Assembly: GCA_031268175.1 (NCBI GenBank)
Contig: JAIRXR010000001.1
Span: 28,165-92,164 of the forward strand
Direction of reading: 5' to 3'
DNA: 64,000 nucleotides
Origin: Puniceicoccales bacterium
Lineage (GTDB): Bacteria > Verrucomicrobiota > Verrucomicrobiia > Opitutales > JAIRKQ01
Shown: piece by piece, positions 37,753 through 45,969 of the stretch
How the letters are laid out: each line of letters begins with the position of its first letter
Numbering within the stretch: the first letter of the stretch is position 1
Position numbers and translations under genes: made by a program
Notes under the pieces: model-generated
The model's database searches: none
Told to the model about the DNA's origin: nothing
The model's input: only the letters and a program-made list of their open reading frames with translations

Positions 37753-39366
37753 ATGAAAAAATTCTCCAGCTCTAAGAATGGCAAAAGCAAAATCGGACAG
37801 CGTTTGCGTGCAAAATTGAACGCCATCCGAGGCAGCGTCGCAGAAAAGGCTCATGCATTTGCCATATCCGCGCGCTACTTCGTTGGGAAATTGTCGCGCC
37901 ACAACGGAAATGCGCTGGCGAAGTTTCTGTCTTCAGTGAAAAAATACTCACACCGGGCGCGTGCCGCAACGGCATGCCTCAACGCCGAAGCATCAAAATT
38001 TACCACTTCTCTCAAAGACGGCTGCAAAAAGCTAGTGGAACTGACCCGCTCGGTTGGTCACGGAACTGGAACTCTCGTGCGCTCCGGCGCAACCGTATCC
38101 CACGCGCTTTTTTCCGGCCTACTATCCAGCGCAGTGCACATGGTGGCCGCCTCGGCGAACGCTGCAATGGCGACACTTTCATTCATCAAAAGGGACGTCG
38201 CCAAAACCGCAGGGCACCTTCGTACCGCAACGGCACGCCTCAATGCCGAAGCATCAAAATTTACCACTTCTCTCAAAGACGGCTGCAAAAGGCTAGTGGA
38301 ACTGACCCGCTCGGTTGGTCACGGTACTGGAACGCTCGTGCGCTCCGGCGCAACCGTATCCCACGCGCTTTTTTCCGGCCTACTATCCAGCGCAGTGCAC
38401 ATGGTGGCCGCCTCGGCGAACGCCACGCTGGGAAAGTCTTCTTCAATTTTTCACCGGACGATTTCCGCAGCGAGAGGTATCTGCGCTTTCGCAAGGGCGT
38501 GCGCTTCGAGAATGCGGAGATATGTGGCGGCGAAGTTGCTGGCTTTCGCAAAAGCGGTTGCATTTGCCATCGGCACATCTGTCAGAGTCGCCAAGTATTT
38601 GGCAAAAAAAATTTTCACGGCGTTTTCCATTGCAAAATTGGAAATTTATTCGGTAATTAGGAACATAAAAAATGCAATCGTGAAATTCTTCCTAACTCTG
38701 TGGAAAGCAGCCCTGAGCCCGTTTATCCTGTCACACGCATTGGCCAAAAGGTGCGCATTGGCCGTGAAAAATACGGCAATCCTGGCCACAACGGCCACTG
38801 GCAGATTTTTTCTACGCCTTCCTTCGACGCTCAAACGGGAATTTGATACTGGCAAACGTCAGGCACTCGGCATATTTCGCAGGCCCGCCGCCGCGCTTTC
38901 ACTGACGCTTACGATCGTCGCGTTCATTGGACTAAAGGTCTACGACAGCCAAATGTCAAAAATAGAGTACAACAGTGGCATGTTCGCCGCAAAGCACGCG
39001 AAAAAAATGCTGCGCCAGAAACAGTACGTCCTGCATGGCTACACCACGGAAAATACAGCGAGCAAATACAAAAATCGAAAAGTGAATCGCTCGGAAATGC
39101 CTATGCCTGTAGTGGCATCCAAGCCGGATGACACGGCCTTTGCAAAGACCGTTGACTCATTTTTTTCAAACCACATTGTGTCGGAGGTGATGTGCTCCAA
39201 CGGGTCCTGCAAGATGAAAATCGACGACAAAATCGTCGGCAACCACTTTCCACTGGCTGAAAATTCTGAAATTTTCATAGCGGACACCGATGGTGAACGC
39301 GTCGTATTCGCCGACCTGTCCGGCAATAGGTACGCAAAATCCATCGAAAGCCTATTCGGCAGGTAA
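37753..39366 (+). CDS. Large basic repeat protein with C-terminal membrane anchor, unknown
   Basis: 537 aa, unrecognised. Very basic and Ala/Ser-rich helices make up residues 1-375, including a 67-residue block repeated almost identically (about residues 71-137 and 158-224; LNAEASKFTTSLKDGCK then VELTRSVGHGTGTLVRSGAT). A single strong membrane helix lies near 379-397 (ALSLTLTIVAFIGLKVYDS), followed by about 140 residues with a compact-looking end (CSNGSCKMKIDDKIVG, AENSEIFIADTDGERVVFAD). Topology suggests a histone-like or coat-like cytoplasmic part tied to the inner membrane with an outside domain. The gene stands alone between glgP and ruvA. Confidence 0.65.
   Translation: MKKFSSSKNGKSKIGQRLRAKLNAIRGSVAEKAHAFAISARYFVGKLSRHNGNALAKFLSSVKKYSHRARAATACLNAEASKFTTSLKDGCKKLVELTRSVGHGTGTLVRSGATVSHALFSGLLSSAVHMVAASANAAMATLSFIKRDVAKTAGHLRTATARLNAEASKFTTSLKDGCKRLVELTRSVGHGTGTLVRSGATVSHALFSGLLSSAVHMVAASANATLGKSSSIFHRTISAARGICAFARACASRMRRYVAAKLLAFAKAVAFAIGTSVRVAKYLAKKIFTAFSIAKLEIYSVIRNIKNAIVKFFLTLWKAALSPFILSHALAKRCALAVKNTAILATTATGRFFLRLPSTLKREFDTGKRQALGIFRRPAAALSLTLTIVAFIGLKVYDSQMSKIEYNSGMFAAKHAKKMLRQKQYVLHGYTTENTASKYKNRKVNRSEMPMPVVASKPDDTAFAKTVDSFFSNHIVSEVMCSNGSCKMKIDDKIVGNHFPLAENSEIFIADTDGERVVFADLSGNRYAKSIESLFGR
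37963..38424. repeat. Direct repeat of about 200 bp with 261-bp period
   Basis: Bases 37963-38163 and 38224-38424 are nearly identical (GCCGAAGCATCAAAATTTAC at 37984 and 38245). The 60 bases between differ from the flanks. Both copies are in frame in the 537-aa protein, so this is a recent internal duplication. Confidence 0.9.
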
Positions 39367-39480
39367 CCGAATACTTCCGCCGCGCGAATTTCCAATCTTC
39401 GCCGCAAAAGTCGGCATGCATTTTGGCATCTCCGGAGCAAAGGCTTGTCCCGCTGTGAATATTTTCTATGGATATAACCC

Positions 39481-40080
39481 GTGATAATTTCGTTGGAAGG
39501 CATTCTCACCGAATCGGATGTGCTATCGGCTACCATCGACGTGGGCGGCATCGGATACTCCGTTAGCGTCCCATTGACGGTCAGCTGCAAGCTACCGCCC
39601 GTCGGCAATCGCATGAAATTGCAAATCTACGCCTCCTACGGCGAAAATCAGCAAAATTTATACGGATTTTTGACGCGTGCAGAGCGAGATTTTTTCAAGC
39701 TGATCGTCGAAAAAGTCTCCGGCGTCGGCCCGCGCACCGCGCTAAACATAATGAGCAAGCTGTCCCTGTCGGCGTTGGTGGGGGCCGTGGAATCCGGTGA
39801 CGCGGAAATTCTGGCGAAGTGCCACGGAATCGGAAAAAAATCCGCGGAGAGAATAATCATGGAGCTCTCAGATAGGGACATTGCCGCGATTGCTGCAAAA
39901 ACTGAGAAAACCAATCAGCCAAATGCCGCCACATCTGGCATCGCAAATGACGCGATCGCTGCTCTGCTGTCACTGGGTTACAAATCCGCCGACGCGGAAA
40001 AGGCGGTCCGCAAGTCAATCGAGCTCCTCGGTGACGGCGCACCAGCGGAAACGATTATCCGTTCGGCCCTTAATTCCTAG
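39481..40080 (+). CDS. ruvA: Holliday junction DNA helicase subunit RuvA
   Basis: 199 aa, GTG start. N-terminal OB domain (LEGILTESDVLSATIDVGG, then GYSV), helix-hairpin-helix motifs (KVSGVGPRTALNIMS and CHGIGKKSAERIIMEL) and the C-terminal domain III that binds RuvB (AIAALLSLGYKSADAEKAV). RuvB and RuvC are not in the window. The 114 bases before it contain no convincing gene. Confidence 0.95.
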   Translation: MIISLEGILTESDVLSATIDVGGIGYSVSVPLTVSCKLPPVGNRMKLQIYASYGENQQNLYGFLTRAERDFFKLIVEKVSGVGPRTALNIMSKLSLSALVGAVESGDAEILAKCHGIGKKSAERIIMELSDRDIAAIAAKTEKTNQPNAATSGIANDAIAALLSLGYKSADAEKAVRKSIELLGDGAPAETIIRSALNS

Positions 40081-40086
40081 CGCGCC

Positions 40087-40878
40087 ATGGGATGTGATTT
40101 CATCGTGTTTTCTGGATGTTTAGCAGGTGAAAAATCCGTCAGGATGCCGATCCTATTCGACTGTGCGGAATTTCTCGCTATCGACAAACCGGCAAACGTC
40201 GATTGCTCGGCAGTGATCGACCAAATGCGGTCGAATATCTCCCGCGGTGGATCGACGAAACTCGGCATTGGAAGGCCGATGGAAATTTTCTCGCTCGATG
40301 GCGAAATTTCCGGTGTGTTTTTCATCGCAAAAAACAGGGAATCGGCGGCGAATTTGCGAAACCTTCACGGCTCTCAGGCCTTTAAATTCACATTCGATTT
40401 TTTGACCTTTCCAAGCGGAATTGACAAAGGCACCGCGCTCGTGTGTGACTTGCCCATTGGAAAACACAGGGCGGCGCACAGGATGCTGATTTCGCACAAA
40501 ACTGGGAAAAAATCACACACGGAGTTCGCCTTTGTGGAAAATGTCGGAAAGTGCGAGCATTGGACAGCTAGCTGTTCGTTCTTCCGCCGGCACCAGGTTA
40601 GAATACACGCCCACGAGTGCGGCCTGCACTTGGTCGGGGAAAAATTGTACGCCGACAGCAGAAGTCTGAATTTGGCAAAAAAATTTCGAAAGTTCGACGG
40701 AGCGGATCCCCACTGGAGCGAAGAATATTTTCCACTGCATTTGTCGTGCGTTGAGATGCATGGTTTGCTGAAAGTCGCTGCAAAATTGGCAAAAAAATTC
40801 CAAGCCACGGTAAACCTTCTGAGGAAATATCAAAGCGCTACGGCGACTTTTGATTTGCAAAAATATTTGGAAAATTAA
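40087..40878 (+). CDS. Divergent RluA-family pseudouridine synthase
   Basis: 263 aa. Recognised by FLAIDKPANV, by the catalytic block FSLDGEISGVFFIAKN, where the usual HRLDxxTSG keeps the Asp but loses His-Arg, and by RRHQVRIHAHECGLHLVGEKLYAD, the family's RTHQIRVH...GHPIVGDxLY. The RNA target cannot be told. Loss of the Arg, which contacts the flipped base in relatives, raises doubt about activity. Starts 6 bases after ruvA; an internal ATG at 40144 is possible. Its 3' end is 13 bases before alaS. Confidence 0.75.
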   Translation: MGCDFIVFSGCLAGEKSVRMPILFDCAEFLAIDKPANVDCSAVIDQMRSNISRGGSTKLGIGRPMEIFSLDGEISGVFFIAKNRESAANLRNLHGSQAFKFTFDFLTFPSGIDKGTALVCDLPIGKHRAAHRMLISHKTGKKSHTEFAFVENVGKCEHWTASCSFFRRHQVRIHAHECGLHLVGEKLYADSRSLNLAKKFRKFDGADPHWSEEYFPLHLSCVEMHGLLKVAAKLAKKFQATVNLLRKYQSATATFDLQKYLEN

Positions 40879-40891
40879 CGCTTCGACACAG

Positions 40892-43513
40892 ATGAACTCA
40901 ACAACAGTGAGGCAGTCTTTCCTCGATTTTTTCGCGGAGCGTGGCCATAGAATCGTGAAATCTTCTCCGCTCATGCCGGATTCTCCAAATTTGCTGTTCA
41001 CAAACGCCGGCATGAACCAATTTGTGCCTATCTTTCTCGGCGGCGCAAAATCTCCATTTTCGCGCGCGGCCGATACGCAAAAGTGCATCCGCGCCGGAGG
41101 AAAGCACAATGACCTCGAAGACGTCGGCTTCGACACTTACCATCACACGTTTTTCGAAATGCTAGGCAACTGGTCGTTTGGAGACTATTTCAAAAAAGAG
41201 GCCATCGAAATGGCGTGGGAACTGCTGACAAAGGTCTGGAAATTTCCAAAGCACCGCCTCTACGCAACGATCTATTCCCCGCAATCGGGAGAGCCGGCAT
41301 CCTTCGACGGAGAATCCGATGGCATCTGGCGAAGAATTTTTACCGAAGAGGGCATGGATCCGAAGGTACACGTAGTCAGCGGCGCGAAGAAAGATAATTT
41401 TTGGATGATGGGGGACACTGGTCCGTGTGGGCCGTGCACCGAAATACACATGGATCTGACACCGTCGGGCGATGGCAGCGGCAATCTCGTGAATGCCGGA
41501 AGCCCGCTGTGCATGGAACTCTGGAATCTGGTATTCATCGAATTCAACGCCAACGAAAGCGGCGCATTTGAAAGGCTGCGAAATAGGTATGTCGACACAG
41601 GAATTGGATTGGAGCGTGTGGTCGGGATCATGGCGAAGACGAAAAACTTTTCCGATTTTTCCGGGCTGCCATCCAACTACGACAGCGATTTGTTCGCCGA
41701 CACTTTCATGGAAATTGAAAATATGTGCGGCAAAAAGTACGGCGGAACAATCCCCCGGACGCGCAGCGGAATGTCCGAATGCGAATGCACTGATTTTTGG
41801 TTTCGAGCAATCGCAGACCACGCCAGAACACTGGCATTTGCAGTCTCCGATGGAATATTTCCATCCAATGAAGGGCGCGGTTACGTGCTGCGCAGAATTC
41901 TGCGCCGCGCCGTGATGTTTGGAAATCTTTTGAAGCTTCCCAGCGGATTTTTCGCAAAATTGGCTGCGACGGTGGTAGAAAAAATGGGAGCGGCCTTTCC
42001 AGAGTTGGAGGAACAGAAAGCAGCCATCGAAAAAATTTTGCAAAACGAAGAGCAGTCATTTTCGAAAACAATCGGCCGTGGCACGGTGATTTTCAATGAA
42101 ATTTGCAACAAATCCACCGGGCAAATCGCCGGCAGCGATGTATTTTTGCTCTACGACACCTACGGGTTTCCACCGGATTTAACGCATCTGATGGCCATGG
42201 AGCGTGGCATGGGAATCGACACGCTCGGATTTGACGCAGCCATGGAAGAGCAGCGCACGCTGGCCCGCACGGCACAGAAAAAATCCACCGTCGAAATTTC
42301 GGACGACACTAACGGCGCAACGGAATTTGTTGGCTATGCCATCGGTGACATCGCGGATGTCAAAGCAACGGTAACCGGCGTTGTGCGCAGCGAAGGCAAA
42401 ACATTTTTAATTTTTGACAGAACGCCGTTCTACGCCGAATGCGGCGGACAAGTTGGAGACAGAGGTGTCGCCTCAATTGGCGAAAAAATGTTCGCCATAT
42501 GCGGAGTGCAAAGTGACAAAAATGGCTGCTACTTGCACGAAATAGGTGGCGATGTCGATGGGACAATTGTTGGCCAGGAAGCAACGCTATCGGTTGACGA
42601 AGACATTCGCCGCAGTACCACAAGGAATCACTCGGCAACCCACCTTCTGAATGCCGCACTGCGGCAAATTTTCGGCAACCATGTCAGGCAAGCCGGATCA
42701 TTCGTCGATGGCAAACGCCTGCGATTCGATTTCAATGCGCTTGCTGCGCCGACGGAACTGGAATTGGAAAGCATCGAAAAATTGGTTGAGGAAAAAATTC
42801 TTCGCTGCATCGATTCTCACATTTTCGAGGTTAGCGCCGACAGCATTCCCGCCGGGTGCGTGGCAAATTTCGGCGAAAAGTACGGCGAAATTGTTCGCGT
42901 GGTCAGATTTGGCGATTTTTCAATGGAGCTGTGCGGTGGCTGCCATGTCAAAAACACTTCCGAAATAGCATGTTTCAAAATCGTTTCCTGCTCGGCAATT
43001 GCGTCCGGCATACGGCGCATCGAGGCCGTTACTGGGCAGGCCGCATTCGATTTGCTCAAGGCAAATTGCAGCATCGTGGACCGGCAATGCAAAAATTTTT
43101 CGTGCCAAGCATCGGAAATCATAGCCAGGGTAAACGCGCTGATTGCGCGCTGCATGGCATTTGAAAAATCGGCCAAGGCCGCAAGGCAAACGGAATTGCA
43201 AGGCATCGCCTCTTCGGTCGCAGCATCAGGGCAGCCAATTGCCAATGGCCTAGTACGCGTGGAAGCGAACATTCCAAATTTGCAGCCGGATGAACTGCGC
43301 ACGGTGGCACTGAATACCTTAGCACGCATCGGCAATGGCGTCGTCACCCTGACTACGGAAATTGGCGGCAGAAATTCCGTGGTAACCTGCTGTTCCAAGT
43401 CCGCCGTCGCCGTAGGATATCACGCCGGCAATATTGTCAAAAAAATCGCCTCGGCCCACGGCGGTTCGGGTGGCGGCCGCGGCGAATTCGCCACCGGTGG
43501 ATATTCCACGTAA
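40892..43513 (+). CDS. alaS: Alanyl-tRNA synthetase
   Basis: 873 aa class II synthetase. Start MNSTTVRQSFLDFFAERGH. Catalytic domain with FTNAGMNQFVPIFLG and GMDPKVHVV; editing domain with NHSATHLLNAAL (HxxxH) and CGGCHVKNTSEI, whose Cys and His bind zinc; C-Ala domain ends in GGSGGGRGEFATGG. All parts are present at normal length. It would charge the tRNA-Ala seen at 22.8 kb. Confidence 0.97.
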   Translation: MNSTTVRQSFLDFFAERGHRIVKSSPLMPDSPNLLFTNAGMNQFVPIFLGGAKSPFSRAADTQKCIRAGGKHNDLEDVGFDTYHHTFFEMLGNWSFGDYFKKEAIEMAWELLTKVWKFPKHRLYATIYSPQSGEPASFDGESDGIWRRIFTEEGMDPKVHVVSGAKKDNFWMMGDTGPCGPCTEIHMDLTPSGDGSGNLVNAGSPLCMELWNLVFIEFNANESGAFERLRNRYVDTGIGLERVVGIMAKTKNFSDFSGLPSNYDSDLFADTFMEIENMCGKKYGGTIPRTRSGMSECECTDFWFRAIADHARTLAFAVSDGIFPSNEGRGYVLRRILRRAVMFGNLLKLPSGFFAKLAATVVEKMGAAFPELEEQKAAIEKILQNEEQSFSKTIGRGTVIFNEICNKSTGQIAGSDVFLLYDTYGFPPDLTHLMAMERGMGIDTLGFDAAMEEQRTLARTAQKKSTVEISDDTNGATEFVGYAIGDIADVKATVTGVVRSEGKTFLIFDRTPFYAECGGQVGDRGVASIGEKMFAICGVQSDKNGCYLHEIGGDVDGTIVGQEATLSVDEDIRRSTTRNHSATHLLNAALRQIFGNHVRQAGSFVDGKRLRFDFNALAAPTELELESIEKLVEEKILRCIDSHIFEVSADSIPAGCVANFGEKYGEIVRVVRFGDFSMELCGGCHVKNTSEIACFKIVSCSAIASGIRRIEAVTGQAAFDLLKANCSIVDRQCKNFSCQASEIIARVNALIARCMAFEKSAKAARQTELQGIASSVAASGQPIANGLVRVEANIPNLQPDELRTVALNTLARIGNGVVTLTTEIGGRNSVVTCCSKSAVAVGYHAGNIVKKIASAHGGSGGGRGEFATGGYST

Positions 43514-43632
43514 GCACAAAGGGGGACCATTGTATCGTTTCTACTTCTCCGTTGGATATTTCGCGAAATGGCAAAAAACCATGGCATGGAACTTTTTCTC
43601 CCAAAAGGTAAAAATTTTTTTAGGATTCGGCC

Positions 43633-45144
43633 ATGGCTGTTTGGTCATGGTTAGATCGGCGTGGATGCGGGATTTTTTTTCACATAAGTTCGCTGCCTAG
43701 CTCCCAGGGAATCGGATGCTTCGACGGAGCAGCCTATGACTTCGTAGAATTTTTGAAATCATCCGCTATGAAATATTGGCAAATTTGCCCGCTCAATCCG
43801 ACGAGCTTTGGAAATTCGCCCTACCAAAGTCCATCGGCATTTGCTGGAAATCCGTACTTCATTGACCTGCGCGAATTTGTAGCGCTTGAGCTCATTGGGG
43901 AGGGTAATCTCAGCGCACTGAAAAATTTACCACACTCCAGCGTCCACTTCGGAGATTTGTATGAGCACTTTTGGCCAATTTTGCGACTGGCCTTTGAAAA
44001 TTTTCAGCTCTCCGATGCCCGATCCCCAGAGTTCGAAATTTTTTGTAAAAAATCGGCGTGGTGGCTGGACGACTACGCACTTTTCATGGCCGCCAAGGAC
44101 AAATTCGGCGGCAGGCAGTGCACGCAGTGGCCAGAGAAATTTTCAACGCCGGAGCACGCCGAAATGCACCTGTCGGCGGACAGCAAATTCAAAAAATCAT
44201 TGGAATTTCACAAATTTACCCAGTGGATGTTCGAGCGGCAATTCAGAAAATTGAAGGCTTTTGCAAATGAAAATGGAATCTTCATAGTCGGAGACATTCC
44301 AATTTTTGTCGGCGAAGACAGTGCGGACGTCTGGGCAAATCGAAAAATTTTTAAGTTGCGACGGGATGGAACTCCGAGTGTCGTTGCCGGGGTTCCACCA
44401 GACGCTTTTTCCAAAACGGGCCAGCTCTGGGGCAACCCGATCTACGACTGGGAAGCTTTGGCGGCGGGCGACTTTTCGTGGTGGGCAAGTAGGATAAAAA
44501 GATGCCTGGAATTGTATGATGTGGTGCGCCTGGACCATTTCCGCGGCTTCTGCGACTACTGGGAAATTCCGGCGCCGGCAGCAGATGCAACGAGAGGAAA
44601 ATGGACAAAATCCATTGGCATAAAATTTTTCGAGCATCTCGGGAAAATTTTTCCGAACGCCAAATTCATAGCCGAAGACCTTGGCGTTCTGAGCGCAAAT
44701 GCAATTAATCTGCTCGAAAAAACCGGACTTCCAGGCATGGATGTGCTACATTTCGCATTCGATGGAAACAGTTGCAATAAATATCTGCCACACTGCCACG
44801 AAAGGAACAGCGTGCTGTATCTTGGAACGCACGACAACGACACAACGCGTGGCTGGTTCCATGCCCTCCCCGAAGAAATCAAGCACCAAGTGAGGTGCTA
44901 CGTTCGAACGGATGGCAACGACATCGCCTGGGATCTAATAAAAACCGCCTACGCATCGCCATCAAATCTGCTGATTCTAAGCATGCAGGATATTTTTAAT
45001 TTGGGGACAGAGGCCAGATTTAATAAGCCTAGCACGGTGTCTGGCAATTGGGAATGGCGCGCAACGGCCGATCAATTCGACAGATTGCGCGAAATGGGCA
45101 CGCCGGAATACCTGTGCCATCTGCGATCGACGTACGGGCGATGA
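43633..45144 (+). CDS. malQ: 4-alpha-glucanotransferase (amylomaltase)
   Basis: 503 aa, GH77 family. CGIFFHISSLPSSQGIG is the family N-terminus. Catalytic residues: Asp nucleophile in VVRLDHFRGF (about 298), acid-base Glu in AEDLGVL (about 347), third Asp in GTHDNDTTRGW (about 401). Transfers glucan chains so GlgP can digest short maltodextrins. A 119-base gap without features precedes it. Its stop overlaps the yidD start (ATGA). Confidence 0.95.
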   Translation: MAVWSWLDRRGCGIFFHISSLPSSQGIGCFDGAAYDFVEFLKSSAMKYWQICPLNPTSFGNSPYQSPSAFAGNPYFIDLREFVALELIGEGNLSALKNLPHSSVHFGDLYEHFWPILRLAFENFQLSDARSPEFEIFCKKSAWWLDDYALFMAAKDKFGGRQCTQWPEKFSTPEHAEMHLSADSKFKKSLEFHKFTQWMFERQFRKLKAFANENGIFIVGDIPIFVGEDSADVWANRKIFKLRRDGTPSVVAGVPPDAFSKTGQLWGNPIYDWEALAAGDFSWWASRIKRCLELYDVVRLDHFRGFCDYWEIPAPAADATRGKWTKSIGIKFFEHLGKIFPNAKFIAEDLGVLSANAINLLEKTGLPGMDVLHFAFDGNSCNKYLPHCHERNSVLYLGTHDNDTTRGWFHALPEEIKHQVRCYVRTDGNDIAWDLIKTAYASPSNLLILSMQDIFNLGTEARFNKPSTVSGNWEWRATADQFDRLREMGTPEYLCHLRSTYGR

Positions 45145-45743
45145 AAATTTTTAGCAGGGCATTAAAATTCGCCGCATCTGCGGCGCTGCAATTCTATCGC
45201 ACCATTCTATCACCCTGCAAAATTGTCCTTTTCGGGCCATTGGCCAGGTGTAGATTCCATCCGACGTGCTCGCAATTTGCCTTGAAAGCATTTGCCCGCT
45301 ATAATTTTTGCAGGGCGTTCTATTTTTCAGCGAGGCGAATCATGCGGTGCAACCCGCTTTGGAGGCGGCGGCGTTGGAAATTTTTCACAAAAATTCGCGG
45401 AAAAGAATTGACCGATAAAAAATTTATGCATAGGCACGAAAAAACAAGGATAGCAGATGGGGACCCGTGGATAGAGGCCAAGGGCGCGCACAATGCGCGG
45501 CCAAAATTTGCGCCGAATGAAAAAATCAGCGCAAATGTGATTATTGCCATGGATGCAGCGAATCCACCGCGAAATGCACTCGGAAGTGTAAAACACGTTT
45601 CCCTCGGCAAGAGAAAATGCAAGCTCGCACATGGCAAATTTCGCAAAATCATCTGGAAAAAATTAGCAAAACTTGCCACTGCGACAAAGTCGACCAGTAC
45701 ATTGATCGATTGTTTAAGCTTTTGGACTGGGAAAAGCGGATGA
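45141..45743 (+). CDS. yidD: YidD membrane-insertion efficiency factor with unusual C-terminal extension
   Basis: 200 aa. Residues 1-75 are clear YidD: LQFYRTILSPCKIVLFGPLA, then CRFHPTCSQFALKAF and RIMRCNPLW. YidD is normally 70-110 aa and lacks the following 120 residues (MHRHEKTRIADGDPWIEAKG and on), which are basic and unrecognised. The last 45 residues lose coding character where another frame becomes convincing. The tail is probably a separate or decayed gene joined in frame to yidD. ATG overlaps the malQ stop. Confidence 0.75.
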   Translation: MKIFSRALKFAASAALQFYRTILSPCKIVLFGPLARCRFHPTCSQFALKAFARYNFCRAFYFSARRIMRCNPLWRRRRWKFFTKIRGKELTDKKFMHRHEKTRIADGDPWIEAKGAHNARPKFAPNEKISANVIIAMDAANPPRNALGSVKHVSLGKRKCKLAHGKFRKIIWKKLAKLATATKSTSTLIDCLSFWTGKSG

Positions 45744-45835
45744 ACATGGCGGCTAGGCATAAAAACGCCATCGAAAATACCATTGAATCGTTTTTTAACA
45801 GAGCCTCACTCGGAGAAATAGACGAAACGCACTAG
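45617..45835 (+). pseudogene. Coding-like frame overlapping the yidD tail
   Basis: 72 codons, offset from yidD and open from 45593. It reads ISQNHLEKISKTCHCDKVDQ, then YIDRLFKLLDWEKRMNMAAR and a helical end (NAIENTIESFFNRASL). The composition is more protein-like than the yidD frame over the same bases. One base lost or gained between 45593 and about 45640 would join it to the yidD extension. AAGAG before its ATG is a weak ribosome-binding site, so an independent small gene is possible. Confidence 0.4.
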
Positions 45836-45843
45836 GAAACAAT

Positions 45844-45965
45844 CGAACACATTCGCACCGCCTACGAAAGAGAACGGCTGAGGACAATGCCTCCTCTTTA
45901 CATCCCGTACCAGGCGCTACCGCCGATGCTTCCACACTAGGCACCGCCTGCGAATGTTCGTTTTT
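45844..45965 (+). terminator. Long inverted repeat followed by a T-run
   Basis: CGAACACATTCGCACCGCCT (45844-45863) pairs imperfectly with the segment 45939-45960 (AGGC, then TGCGAATGTTCG), leaving a 75-base interior with a smaller hairpin (GAGG/CCTC). TTTTT follows at 45961. It sits in the 134-base gap between the convergent malQ-yidD and hydrogenase genes and probably ends plus-strand transcription. The large folded interior is unusual for a terminator. Confidence 0.45.
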
Positions 45966-45969
45966 CGCA

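Noticed and set aside
37974..38660. A 228-codon alternative frame over the repeat region of the 537-aa protein
   Set aside because: It shares the duplication only because the DNA does; the composition (Arg/Gly/His-rich) is of a shadow frame and it ends without a domain.
39290..39484. Possible small gene just before ruvA, as ruvC often is
   Set aside because: The frame overlaps the end of the repeat-protein gene and shows no RuvC motif.
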